A stretch of DNA of 46,057 nt from Coriobacteriia bacterium (GCA_030655755.1 JAUSOQ010000030.1:1-46057); one strand, 5' to 3'; positions 36,452-44,227 are shown, counted from the first letter of the stretch. Numbers and translations are program-made. Notes: a model not told the origin generated them from the sequence alone.

Positions 36452-37342
36452 TTAAGGGCACACAGGACAGACGCCGCTCCATCCGCATAGATACTCGGAA
36501 AACACGTCCGGCAGCACTGCGACGAGATCCGCCGCGCGCATCGCCGGCGTGGCGACCATCGCGTGACCTGCATGCCGGTTCGCGCGGGACGCGCACATCG
36601 CGGCGTCCACCGTCGGAAAGCCCGCCGCCATGAAACCAGCCGCGAGGCCGGTGATCGTGTCACCGGTACCGCCGATCGCCTCCAATGCCGGCACATCGGG
36701 CGCATCGACAGTACCTACGATGTCCCCTAGCAGGGAGATATGGTCGGTCTTGCCCTTCACGAGCAGGACGCGCGCAGAGCCGTCACTCTGGGCAGCAAGG
36801 CGCACGAGTCCCGGAGGGTCGAATCCTTCGGTGCCGAAGAGGTAGTGAGACACGTACGCCGGATGCGTCGCCTCCGGATCGGCAAGGAACCCGACTTCGC
36901 CGACATCGGGCGTCATGAGCTCGAACCGGCCGGCCACACCTGCGGCCTTCGCCGCATACATACCGCCCGCGTCGGCGACCAAGAGTGCATCCGGAAACGT
37001 TTCACCGAGGTCGCAGACCGCCTGACGCATGAGCGCCATCACGGGCTGCATGTAGTGGAAGGCGACGACAGAGGGACAGACCTCTGCAGCCACATCCGCC
37101 AACCGGGCATACACCGCTCGAGTCCCGTCGCCACGGCCGATGTCGCCGGCGATCAACGCGTAGGGCGCGGGGGTCCCCAGGTAGTCTGAGACCGCGAGCG
37201 CGGCTCCCAGCATCGCCGAGGTGCCCTGCGACGCAGGGACGGGAGAACCGCCCACGTACAAGACGCCCGCATCGCTGTGTACCGGACCACTCAACACAGG
37301 ACCGCCGCTGACGGGGTATGTCGCCACGACGAGCAGGCTCAT
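36452..37342 (-). CDS. Ribokinase-fold protein, NAD(P)HX dehydratase/kinase-like
   Basis: This 296-residue protein has an ATP-binding ribokinase-like signature near the end, AIGGTGDTITGLAAGFMAAG (G224-D228), and an earlier LMTPDVGEVGFL, as in ADP-dependent NAD(P)HX dehydratases (YjeF C-terminal domain) and pfkB-type kinases. The C-terminus ends CGWSGVCPVCP, a cysteine cluster not normal in that family. The ATG overlaps the DUF3343 gene stop (ATGA). Linkage to yedE and a TusA-like gene suggests a role in a sulfur or selenium pathway rather than general NADHX repair. The substrate is unknown. Confidence 0.7.
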   Translation of the reverse strand: MSLLVVATYPVSGGPVLSGPVHSDAGVLYVGGSPVPASQGTSAMLGAALAVSDYLGTPAPYALIAGDIGRGDGTRAVYARLADVAAEVCPSVVAFHYMQPVMALMRQAVCDLGETFPDALLVADAGGMYAAKAAGVAGRFELMTPDVGEVGFLADPEATHPAYVSHYLFGTEGFDPPGLVRLAAQSDGSARVLLVKGKTDHISLLGDIVGTVDAPDVPALEAIGGTGDTITGLAAGFMAAGFPTVDAAMCASRANRHAGHAMVATPAMRAADLVAVLPDVFSEYLCGWSGVCPVCP

Positions 37343-37881
37343 CGGCTCTCACCGCCCAGCAACTCGCGCGCCTCGCAAAACGCCCGGTCCAGCATCAGAC
37401 CGCACAACGTGTAGCCGAGTTCCTTGGGGCGCGGCGCCTCCCATATCGTCTTTCCAACAAGTTCGATGTTGAGATATGGGATGTCGGGACAACCGCCGCC
37501 GGAGGTGTTGACGATCACACCGTTCTCGCGCCGGACGGTGATCTTCATGTTGCCCGAGCGGATCATCAGCCACTCGCCGAAGTCTTCCGTAGTCACGAGG
37601 TCGCAGACCTCTGCCGTGCCCTCGGCGTCGTCGACCCACTCGCGCACGACCACGCCCGCATCAGCAAGCACGCGCGCCGCGCCGACGTACTCGACCCGCG
37701 CTACACTGACGGCGAGGTCACACCCGGCACGCAGATGGTGCGGTGGTGCGACGAGCGCGACCTCGCACTCCTCGGCCATAAGGACCTTCTCGGCGCGTAT
37801 CGCCGAGGAGACTTCATCGAACAGGAAGATGCCGAGCGCGTCGCCCGGCACCTCCCGTTTCTTGCTTCGCTTGAACAGCAC
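37339..37881 (-). CDS. DUF3343-type selenium/sulfur-associated protein with extra C-terminal domain
   Basis: The first half of this 180-residue protein resembles DUF3343 (IFLFDEVSSAIRAEKVLMAE, then VALVAPPHHLRAGCDLAVSV), a small domain often found with YedF/TusA and selenium genes and thought to act as a carrier. The second half holds NTSGGGCPDIPYLNIELVGK and KELGYTLCGLMLDRAF, which I do not recognise but which carry well-placed cysteines. The GTG start overlaps the TusA-like stop by one base (TAGTG). The fusion suggests one polypeptide handles more than one step of chalcogen transfer. Confidence 0.65.
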   Translation of the reverse strand: MLFKRSKKREVPGDALGIFLFDEVSSAIRAEKVLMAEECEVALVAPPHHLRAGCDLAVSVARVEYVGAARVLADAGVVVREWVDDAEGTAEVCDLVTTEDFGEWLMIRSGNMKITVRRENGVIVNTSGGGCPDIPYLNIELVGKTIWEAPRPKELGYTLCGLMLDRAFCEARELLGGESR

Positions 37882-38087
37882 TATTTCGTGCCCTCGATCC
37901 TGTAGTCGTCACCGTCTTCGGTGACCGTGACCGCGTAACCCTCGTCTTGCAGCAGGTAGGTCACGTTCGTCTTTGCGGTGCCGTCGCTCGCGAGAACGAC
38001 GACCTTGCCGGGGTCGGACTCAAGCGCCTTCTTGGTCCGCATCAGCGGAACGGGGCAGACGAACCCGCGTACATCTACTTCGACCAT
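37881..38087 (-). CDS. tusA-like: TusA/YedF-like sulfur (or selenium) carrier
   Basis: The 68-residue protein begins MVEVDVRGFVCPVPLMRTKKAL, with the conserved Cys11 in a CPxP motif used by TusA-family proteins to carry persulfide or selenide. The rest (VVVLASDGTAKTNVTYLLQD) matches the fold. It lies 16 bases after yedE. Together with YedE it fits the YedE/YedF pair linked to selenium use by comparative genomics. Plain sulfur relay is the alternative. Confidence 0.85.
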   Translation of the reverse strand: MVEVDVRGFVCPVPLMRTKKALESDPGKVVVLASDGTAKTNVTYLLQDEGYAVTVTEDGDDYRIEGTK

Positions 38088-38103
38088 TTCGACTTCCCCT
38101 CCT

Positions 38104-39339
38104 CTATGCCTTCTGTGTCCGCAGGAACCCGATACCGAGTGTCACGACGGCCATGACGCCCATCGCTACCCAGGCGCCGGATGCGGGACCAGCGCCGGTG
38201 GACGCAAGCGTCAGGGCGTGCGACGCGACCGCGCCCACCATCATGCCGAGAACGGCGGCCACGGCGTCGAGGTCTCCCTCCGAGGCCATGACGACCTGAC
38301 GCAGCGGGCAGCCGCCCATGAACACCGCAGTGAGGCCGACGAGGATCATCGGCAAGAAGTTGCCGAGGAAGTTCGTATGCGCCGCCGGCTGACCATCGAA
38401 GCCGAGATTGAACTGGCCGAACACGATGTTCATGACCGCGACGCCGATGACAAGACCGGCAACGCCGACAAGTAGGTCATAGCGCTTGATGAGGATGGCG
38501 TCGCGGACACCGCCGACGCTGCAGAAGCGACTACGCTGAGCGGCAAGACCGATCGCCAGGCCACCCACGAGCGCCAGGTAGAGCGGGGCACGCGAGCCAC
38601 CGGGAATGCCGGCAGCGACCGAGACCGACTCCGCAGGGGAGACGACCTCGCCATCGGCGCCGACGATAGCGCCGTCGACCATGCTCGCACCCGGAGGGGC
38701 GATGACCTTGTCGGCGGTGAACACAGCGCCCTCGGCGGTCTTCTTGGCGCCCTTGGCCACTGTCGCGAATCCAGCCGGAGCCGCACCGTTGTAGAACGTG
38801 ACGAGTGCGAGAGCAAGCAAGACGACCGCGATGACCGGCATGACCAAGCCTGCAGGCTTGGTCAGCTTCTTGGCGCGGCCCACGATGTAGCCCCGCTTCA
38901 GGAACACGGTACCGACGGCGATTCCGACCACCAGACCGGCGATGCCGACCGCAGCATTGAGATCACCGCCGCCGAGACGCAGCCACGCACGGACCGGACA
39001 GCCCAGGAAGATAAGTGCCGATACCATGAAGATGAACCCGAGAACGAACCGATAGACGGCTCCGGAACTGCCGCGAGCCTTGAACTCGCGGAACGCGAAC
39101 GCGCCGACCGTCGCACCCAACATGATGCCGACGATCTCCGGTCGGACGTAGGCGAAGGCGTTCATCTTCATCGCCTCGCCACCGAAGAAGCTCGTGATAT
39201 CGCGAATGAAGCACGCGATGCATAGACCCATGTTGCCCGGGTTGCCTTGCTTGACCAGGAATGCCGCGAACACGCCGATCACCAGACCGGTGGCGCCAAG
39301 CATCCATGCTGAAGGTCCCAGGACACGCTTCTTTCCCAT
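38104..39339 (-). CDS. yedE: YedE/YeeE-family selenium or sulfur transporter
   Basis: The 411-residue protein has about nine to ten transmembrane helices and the repeated cysteine signatures of the YeeE/YedE family: NMGLCIACFIRD, FLGCPVRAWLRLGGGD, RSRFCSVGGVRDA and MGGCPLRQVVMASEGD. In bacteria with selenoproteins this family is a proposed selenium-compound transporter; YeeE relatives take up thiosulfate. ATG 39339 follows AAGGGGG. It leads a four-gene cassette (yedE, TusA-like, DUF3343, kinase-fold). The tRNA-Sec gene in this window supports the selenium reading, but substrate is not proven by sequence. Confidence 0.87.
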   Translation of the reverse strand: MGKKRVLGPSAWMLGATGLVIGVFAAFLVKQGNPGNMGLCIACFIRDITSFFGGEAMKMNAFAYVRPEIVGIMLGATVGAFAFREFKARGSSGAVYRFVLGFIFMVSALIFLGCPVRAWLRLGGGDLNAAVGIAGLVVGIAVGTVFLKRGYIVGRAKKLTKPAGLVMPVIAVVLLALALVTFYNGAAPAGFATVAKGAKKTAEGAVFTADKVIAPPGASMVDGAIVGADGEVVSPAESVSVAAGIPGGSRAPLYLALVGGLAIGLAAQRSRFCSVGGVRDAILIKRYDLLVGVAGLVIGVAVMNIVFGQFNLGFDGQPAAHTNFLGNFLPMILVGLTAVFMGGCPLRQVVMASEGDLDAVAAVLGMMVGAVASHALTLASTGAGPASGAWVAMGVMAVVTLGIGFLRTQKA

Positions 39340-39371
39340 CTGTCCCCCTTGTCGCTCGGGTTCGATAACTT

Positions 39372-39410
39372 CTCCTGATACTTTGCATCAGTATTTCCTG
39401 ATGTCAAGTA
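39372..39410 (-). promoter_or_regulatory. Candidate yedE promoter and operator
   Basis: On the minus strand TTGACA (39402-39407) could be a -35 box upstream of yedE. Overlapping it downstream is an inverted repeat, CTGAT at 39375-39379 and ATCAG at 39387-39391 with seven bases between, and a further CTGAT at 39398-39402. The -10 box is weak. The repeats could bind a regulator that responds to sulfur or selenium supply. Confidence 0.35.
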
Positions 39411-39432
39411 CCTTCGGAAAAGATCCCGACGC

Positions 39433-41058
39433 CTAAGGGAACGAGAGTGACGCGATGAAGCGCTGCTGGAAGACGGGATCGCCCGCGAGGTCCAGTGTCT
39501 CGACGTCTTCGGCGATCGCGGCTGCAGCCGTACGGGCCTCGCTGCCGAGAAGCGTCGCAACGGCGCCGGCGAGAGCGGTGTTCCCGACAAAGTGCAGGCG
39601 CCCGGCCCACTCGGGGGGGATCATCCCGATGCGCGCCAGCGCGCCTCCGCGAACGTGCAGACCGAAACCGCCCGCCACCACGACTTCGTAGACGTCGTCG
39701 GCTACAAGACCAGCCGCCTCAAGAAGCATGTCGATCGCGGTGCGAATGGCGCCCTTGGCGAGTTGCAGCTCGCGGACATCACGTTGGGTGAGCACGACTT
39801 CCGCCGCCTCATCCACCGTGAACACCCGTTGATCACTTCGCTCGATCACACGCGACACCCAGGGCTCCCGCACACCATCGTCGATGCGTCCACTCGCGTC
39901 GAGCGCTCCAACATCAAGCATCGCCGCGATGAGATCGAGCAGTCCGCTGCCACAGATACCGCGCGCCGACTCCCCATCGATAGTGTCTGTCAGCAGAGCG
40001 TCGCCGAAGACTCGCACCCGTTCGATGGCCCCGGGCTCCGCGCGCATCCCCATCTCGATGCTCGCGCCCTCAAGCGCCGGTCCTGCAGCTGCCGAGGCGG
40101 CAAGCATCCGCCCGCCGGTGGCGAGGACGATCTCTCCGTTCGTCCCAAGGTCCATAAAGAGCGTGGACGTCCTACGCTCGGCCAGATGCGTGACGAGCAA
40201 CCCTGCAACAGTATCTCCGCCGATGAACGCCGAGACGCCCGGCATGACGGTGACGGCAGCGTCGAACGCACGCAAGCCGAGGTCATGCGCGGTCGTGGCG
40301 ACCGGGGCGACAGGTGCACCGCCATATGGCGCAGCCGCTAACTGCGTCGTGTCCTCGGCAAGCAACAGGGCACGCATGGCCGTGTTGCCGACGATCGAGA
40401 ACTCGCGCACGTGCGCAGGCATCGCGCCCACTCGAGCGACAAGGGCGAGCGCAAGGCTCTCGATCTCTTCCACGACCGCTGCCTGTAAGTCGTGCGCCGC
40501 ACCATCGAGCGCAGCGGTCACGCGCGACATGACATCGGCGCCGAAGACGTGCTGTGGGTTGAGGGAAGAGGCATGTGCGATCTCATCACCGTTGCGCAGG
40601 TCGACGAGCGCGAGGGCAAGCGTGGTCGTCCCTATGTCGACCGCAACACCGAGCAGCGGGTCCCCGGGATCGTCCGACACGATGCCGCGCACTGTGGGAG
40701 GCTCGACCTCGGGACGCGGCACCGCAGCATCCTCGACGATGCGGATGCGGCCGAGCGGAGGAGCGGAGGAGACGCGTACGTCGCCGACTGCCCGCGCACG
40801 GCATGCAAGTCGCACACCCGCGGCGATGTCCTCGGCGGACAACAGCATGCGTTCGTCGTCGGTCAGCGGGCTCACGGCTCCGCTCACGACGACCCGACAG
40901 CGCCCGCAGCGACCGATGCCACCACACGGCGCGTCAACGCCGACGCCCGCTTCACGCGCGACGTCAAGCAGAAGCGAACCGGGAGGAACCATAGCGGTCA
41001 CGCCTCCCGGTTCGAATCGAACGCTGATGTGTCTTATCGCTCCAGCGACCGGTACCAC
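39433..41058 (-). CDS. 2Fe-2S ferredoxin/ASKHA protein, corrinoid-activator (RamA/RACo) type
   Basis: From GTG 41058 the protein has 541 residues. An N-terminal ferredoxin domain carries C45, C51, C54 and C86 (PCGGIGRCGRC, then LACRA), a 2Fe-2S pattern. The rest is the DUF4445/ASKHA ATPase fold: VAVDIGTTTLALALVD, SIVGNTAMRALLL, LFMDLGTNGEIVLATG, GICGSGLLDLIAAML and VVVAGGFGLHV. Such proteins reactivate Co(II)-corrinoid methyltransferases with ATP. No corrinoid protein or methyltransferase is in the window. A longer frame reaches 41199, but those 47 residues cover another small ORF and are not conserved. Confidence 0.82.
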   Translation of the reverse strand: MVPVAGAIRHISVRFEPGGVTAMVPPGSLLLDVAREAGVGVDAPCGGIGRCGRCRVVVSGAVSPLTDDERMLLSAEDIAAGVRLACRARAVGDVRVSSAPPLGRIRIVEDAAVPRPEVEPPTVRGIVSDDPGDPLLGVAVDIGTTTLALALVDLRNGDEIAHASSLNPQHVFGADVMSRVTAALDGAAHDLQAAVVEEIESLALALVARVGAMPAHVREFSIVGNTAMRALLLAEDTTQLAAAPYGGAPVAPVATTAHDLGLRAFDAAVTVMPGVSAFIGGDTVAGLLVTHLAERRTSTLFMDLGTNGEIVLATGGRMLAASAAAGPALEGASIEMGMRAEPGAIERVRVFGDALLTDTIDGESARGICGSGLLDLIAAMLDVGALDASGRIDDGVREPWVSRVIERSDQRVFTVDEAAEVVLTQRDVRELQLAKGAIRTAIDMLLEAAGLVADDVYEVVVAGGFGLHVRGGALARIGMIPPEWAGRLHFVGNTALAGAVATLLGSEARTAAAAIAEDVETLDLAGDPVFQQRFIASLSFP

Positions 41059-41228
41059 CCTCGTGACTCGACCATGAACATCGTACTCTGCAGATCGTCG
41101 AAGACGAAACGCACGGTATCGCCCGGTACGGTGTGTAAACGCACGTCGTCCGTACCCACGAGGATCGCCGAGACGAGCCCAGACTTGCCGACGTGGCATA
41201 GCACTGACCCGAAGAGCGGACCGCCCAC
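41034..41228 (-). CDS. Small protein overlapping the ASKHA gene start
   Basis: This 64-residue frame starts at GTG 41228 directly after the DUF1003 stop and ends inside the ASKHA start region, a 25-base overlap. The product (VLCHVGKSGLVSAILVGTDD, then VRLHTVPGDTVRFVFDD and STMFMVESRGW) reads like a small beta-rich protein. I do not recognise it; it loosely resembles small metal-cofactor accessory proteins such as CooT, but not enough to name. Tight packing between two same-strand genes favours a real gene. Confidence 0.5.
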   Translation of the reverse strand: MGGPLFGSVLCHVGKSGLVSAILVGTDDVRLHTVPGDTVRFVFDDLQSTMFMVESRGWYRSLER

Positions 41229-41642
41229 CTAAGCCGAGCGGTCCTCGAGCAGGGCGATGATCCGATCGAGCTTCTCGAGCTCGATGCGCGCGAGCGTGCG
41301 TTGCAGGTCCTCGATCTCAGCCTCGGACTTCACGTTCGTGTCGTAGTCCGCAGTGGCCTGGAAGCGATCGCGCTCGGCCGCACGGTTCTGGCTCATCATG
41401 ATGACCGGCGCGGCGTAAGCCGCCTGCACCGAGAACATGAGGTTCAGCAGGATGAACGGGTACGGGTCCCAGTGCTTGACGAACGCCAGGAAGTTCAACC
41501 CGATCCAGAAGACGACGAGCACGGTCTGGCCGATGATGAACGACCAGGAACCCATCGCCTTGGCGACAGCGTCGGCAACGCGCTGACCCGTCGTGAAGCT
41601 CTCTCGATGCCGCTGGTGCCAGGTCTTGTCGTGTCTCGCCAT
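41229..41642 (-). CDS. DUF1003 family membrane protein
   Basis: The 137-residue protein has two transmembrane helices (SFIIGQTVLVVFWIGLNFLAFV and YPFILLNLMFSVQAAYAAPVIMM) followed by MSQNRAAERDRFQA and a coiled-coil-like tail (EAEIEDLQRTLARIELEKLDRII), the standard DUF1003 layout. The family's function is not established. It precedes the small ORF and ASKHA genes without a gap. Confidence 0.9.
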   Translation of the reverse strand: MARHDKTWHQRHRESFTTGQRVADAVAKAMGSWSFIIGQTVLVVFWIGLNFLAFVKHWDPYPFILLNLMFSVQAAYAAPVIMMSQNRAAERDRFQATADYDTNVKSEAEIEDLQRTLARIELEKLDRIIALLEDRSA

Positions 41643-41706
41643 GTCACCCCCCCGTCTCGGCCATCATCTCGGACTATATGCCCGAGAACGGCACGGATGA
41701 GGCCAC

Positions 41707-42669
41707 CTACAAGACGACGTTGAACAGGTATCCGACCACGATGATACCCACCGCGTTGATGGCGATGAAGATGCCGATGAGCTTGGGCTTGATGACCTTT
41801 CGCAGGATGATCATCTCGGGCAGCGAGAGCGCGACGACCGCCATCATGAACGCGAGCACGGTGCCTATCGCCATACCCTTGTCGACGAGCACGCTCACGA
41901 TCGGGATGACACCAGCCGCATTGGAGTAGAGCGGCACGCCGAGAAGGACCGCGATCGGCACCGCGAACGGATTGCCGGGTCCGGCGTAGCGCACTAAGAA
42001 GTCCTCGGGCAGAAAACCGTGCATGAAGCCGCCGATGGCGATGCCCACTACCACGTACGGCCACACCTTGCCGACGATCTCGACGACGTAACCTTTGGCA
42101 TACGCAACCCGATCGCGCCACGTGAGCTCCTCGATGACGCCCTCACCGACCTTGATGGCGTACACATACTCTTCCACCAGATTCTCGAGGCCGAGCTTGC
42201 CGATGACGATCCCGCTGACGATGGCGACGGTGAGACCCGCCACGAGGTAGAGCGCGGCGATCTTCCATCCGAACATACCGAGCAGCAACACGAGCGCGAC
42301 CTCGTTGACCATCGGACTCGCCACGAGGAACGAGAACGTGACGCCGAGCGGGACGCCGCTCTCGACGAAGCCGATGAACAGCGGCACGGCACTGCACGAG
42401 CAGAACGGCGTCACGACACCAAAGGCGGCCGCCAGCACGTTGCCCGCATACAGACGCGTGTTCGACAGGTACTTGCGGGTCTTCTCGGGCGGGAAGTACG
42501 AACGGATGATCGCCACGACGAAGACGATGGTGGCGAGCATGAGCAAGATCTTCGGCACGTCGTAGAGGAAGAACGCGAGCGCTTCGCCGAACGCACTACC
42601 GTGCGCCAGGCCGAAGACACTGAAGGTGAGCCAGTTCGCGAGCGCCTCAAGGGGCGCGAAGATGTCCAT
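41707..42669 (-). CDS. arsP-like: Permease of the DUF318/ArsP type
   Basis: The 320-residue protein has eight or so transmembrane helices and the family signature TPFCSCSAVPLFIGF (C90, C92), then GVPLGVTFSFLVASPMVNEVALVLL and a second inverted copy with GVPLYSNAAGVIPIVSVLV. Members export trivalent organoarsenicals (ArsP) or other metals (the SO_0444 branch). It belongs to a run arsR, thioredoxin-like, permease on one strand, so a thiol-linked metalloid efflux role is likely. The exact substrate cannot be read from sequence. Confidence 0.87.
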   Translation of the reverse strand: MDIFAPLEALANWLTFSVFGLAHGSAFGEALAFFLYDVPKILLMLATIVFVVAIIRSYFPPEKTRKYLSNTRLYAGNVLAAAFGVVTPFCSCSAVPLFIGFVESGVPLGVTFSFLVASPMVNEVALVLLLGMFGWKIAALYLVAGLTVAIVSGIVIGKLGLENLVEEYVYAIKVGEGVIEELTWRDRVAYAKGYVVEIVGKVWPYVVVGIAIGGFMHGFLPEDFLVRYAGPGNPFAVPIAVLLGVPLYSNAAGVIPIVSVLVDKGMAIGTVLAFMMAVVALSLPEMIILRKVIKPKLIGIFIAINAVGIIVVGYLFNVVL

Positions 42670-42703
42670 GCTAGGGGGTGTCCTCTCGGCGGAAGGTCGT
42701 CAG

Positions 42704-42982
42704 CTAGCAGCAGCTGCCACAACCGCAGCCGCCGGAAGCGGCGGGCTTGGTGCTCGCGATGATGCGATCGAGTTCGTCGGCGGAAGGAATGCGGCCGGAC
42801 AGGCGAACCTGTTCATCGATCACCAGCGCGGGCGTCGTCATGACACCGAACGCCATGATCTGCTCGAAGTCGGTGACGTGCTCGATGTCGGCCTCCAGGC
42901 CGAGGCGCTGCACGGACTCGCGGGTCGCCTTCTCGAGCAGGTTGCACTTCGTACAGCCACTGCCAAGGATCTTGATACGCAT
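42704..42982 (-). CDS. Thioredoxin/glutaredoxin-like redox protein with Cys-rich tail
   Basis: From ATG 42982 the 92-residue protein matches the small MTH895-type thioredoxin family: MRIKILGSGCTKCNLL with C10 and C13, VTDFEQIMAFGVMTTPALVIDEQV and a GRIPSADEL helix. The tail GGCGCGSCC (84-92) adds four cysteines that could bind metal. It lies 34 bases upstream of the permease gene. A role as thiol donor or metal carrier for the permease is inferred. Confidence 0.85.
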   Translation of the reverse strand: MRIKILGSGCTKCNLLEKATRESVQRLGLEADIEHVTDFEQIMAFGVMTTPALVIDEQVRLSGRIPSADELDRIIASTKPAASGGCGCGSCC

Positions 42983-43020
42983 CAGTCGGTCCCCTTCATC
43001 GTCACCGTGATCGCAGCCGC

Positions 43021-43341
43021 TCACGCGCAACCTCGCTTCGTCGTGCACGCGCAGCTATCGATGCCCCGGGGTGCGACTTCCGCGACATCGGCCAGTGCCG
43101 AAATCACCTCGGCCAGTGCGTCGAACGCTGCGGGCTCCAGCGAGCAATGGAGCCACTGCCCGACCTTGCGCGTGCGTACGAGTCCCGCAGCACGCAGCTT
43201 CTTGACATGGTGGGAGACGAGCGCGTCAGAGGCGCCCAGTCCCTCGGCAAGCTCGCACACACAGAGCTCACCGCGCGTGAGCATCTCCACGATCTTGAGA
43301 CGGCGCTCGTCAGCGAGCGCTTTGAGTACGTTGATATCCAT
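43021..43341 (-). CDS. arsR: ArsR-family metalloregulator
   Basis: The 106-residue winged-helix repressor has ELCVCELAEGLGASDALVSHHVKKLRAAGLVRTRKVGQW, with C27 and C29 in the recognition-helix region as in the As(III)/Sb(III) site of ArsR, and a C-terminal DSCACTTKRGCA with three more cysteines. It begins MDINVLKALADERRLKIVEML. It heads the arsR-thioredoxin-permease unit and probably represses it until metal binds. No ribosome site is seen; the ATG lies right at the predicted transcription start, consistent with a leaderless message. Confidence 0.9.
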   Translation of the reverse strand: MDINVLKALADERRLKIVEMLTRGELCVCELAEGLGASDALVSHHVKKLRAAGLVRTRKVGQWLHCSLEPAAFDALAEVISALADVAEVAPRGIDSCACTTKRGCA

Positions 43342-43348
43342 GGTGAGC

Positions 43349-43390
43349 AGTCTAGTCCCGCCCGGGACTCGTTGTCAAACGTTTGTTTGA
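43349..43390 (-). promoter_or_regulatory. arsR promoter and operator, leaderless start
   Basis: The minus strand has -35 TTGACA (43373-43378) and -10 TAGACT (43349-43354) with an 18-base spacer. The ATG of arsR begins eight bases below the -10 box, so transcription should start at or next to the start codon. An inverted repeat TCAAAC (43375-43380) / GTTTGA (43385-43390) overlaps the -35 box and is the likely ArsR operator. Confidence 0.65.
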
Positions 43391-43440
43391 ACGCGCAGCT
43401 CAGGACATGCGTTCGACAGCAAGGAGTCCTCACACAGGAT

Positions 43441-43504
43441 GGAGTCAGTCGATGGTCCTCTACTTCGTCGTGTTCTGACAGACGAATTCGCGCCGACTGA
43501 CTCC
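43441..43504. repeat. Perfect 11-base inverted repeat around a 42-base spacer
   Basis: GGAGTCAGTCG at 43441-43451 is the exact reverse complement of CGACTGACTCC at 43494-43504. The unit lies in the gap between arsR and the downstream hypothetical genes. It could be a terminator-like stem with a long loop, a pair of protein sites or the ends of a tiny mobile element; no target duplication is visible. Confidence 0.6.
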
Positions 43505-43514
43505 CTCATCTACG

Positions 43515-43850
43515 TCAACTGAGACCGGCATCAGGCTCTGCGGCTCCTGCACCGGCAGCGTCCTCAGCCGTACTGGACACGCCGACGTTCTCGGTCGACT
43601 TAGATCCGCGATCAAGACTCTCGAGCACTTCATCGGCCGGGTGAGAGAGTTCTACACCGTAATCGTAGGGAAGGTCATCGATCGTGCCAGGCACGACGAC
43701 CTCACTTGCCGGGTCCTCCGCGTAATCACCGGGTGCGCAATCATCATCGTCGCAACTGACCTCGCGGCCAACATTGGGCGACAAGAAGACGCCGCCCTCC
43801 CGCACAAGTTCATCGTCCTCGAACCAGATGTCATTGTGTCGCGGAGTCAT
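43515..43850 (-). CDS. Acidic hypothetical protein
   Basis: This 111-residue protein is very acidic (FEDDELVREGGVFLSPN, CDDDDCAPGDYAEDP) with a low-complexity Ala/Glu/Ser tail and no membrane helix. No family recognised. Its ATG overlaps the stop of an upstream small frame (ATGA at 43847-43850). Moderate confidence that it is real; codon use is consistent with its neighbours. Confidence 0.5.
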   Translation of the reverse strand: MTPRHNDIWFEDDELVREGGVFLSPNVGREVSCDDDDCAPGDYAEDPASEVVVPGTIDDLPYDYGVELSHPADEVLESLDRGSKSTENVGVSSTAEDAAGAGAAEPDAGLS

Positions 43851-44035
43851 GACGCCTCCTCACGGTTCTCGGCCGTCATAGGGTTCATTCCCAAGAGGTG
43901 ATGCCCCGGGCACTCGCGCAACATAAAGCCCGCGAGCGCGGCGAGCGCCAGCATGATGCTTCCGGCACGCAAAGGGTCGCTTGCCAGCGGTATAGCGCGA
44001 AAGGAAGATGCTGGAGGAGAACTTCTGCGAATCAC
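43847..44035 (-). CDS. Small hydrophobic protein upstream of acidic gene
   Basis: A 62-residue frame with one hydrophobic helix (MLALAALAGFMLRECPG) ends in a four-base overlap with the next gene. The real start may be the internal ATG at 43954, which has GGAAG upstream and gives 35 residues. No family recognised. The evidence is the coupling and the membrane segment only. Confidence 0.35.
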   Translation of the reverse strand: MIRRSSPPASSFRAIPLASDPLRAGSIMLALAALAGFMLRECPGHHLLGMNPMTAENREEAS

Positions 44036-44227
44036 TACGGCGTGCTACTGCTCGATTTGAGCTGATTACGCAGACCGCATATGTATATATTGGACCGAAC
44101 CCAAGTGTAAGGTACGCACGAGATATGCCCTCGAGGTTCCTGTTCGCGATGTAAAGCCGATCTTTCCATCTTTCCCATCTTTCGGTACCATGCTAGCCAC
44201 GCGCGCATCAAACGGGGTGAGCTCTGG
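44036..44227. promoter_or_regulatory. Leader of the PgaC-type unit with ATCTTTC repeats
   Basis: This intergenic stretch precedes the exopolysaccharide genes and should contain their promoter. It holds three near-tandem copies of ATCTTTC in 44159-44183 (gatctttccatctttcccat and the following atctttcgg). An AT-rich patch (atatgtatatattgg, about 44080-44094) could be a promoter core. No riboswitch fold was recognised. Confidence 0.35.

Noticed and set aside
39884-41077. 397-codon frame antisense to the ASKHA gene
   Set aside because: Low-complexity Ser/Ala/Arg product; the minus strand has full ferredoxin and ASKHA motifs.
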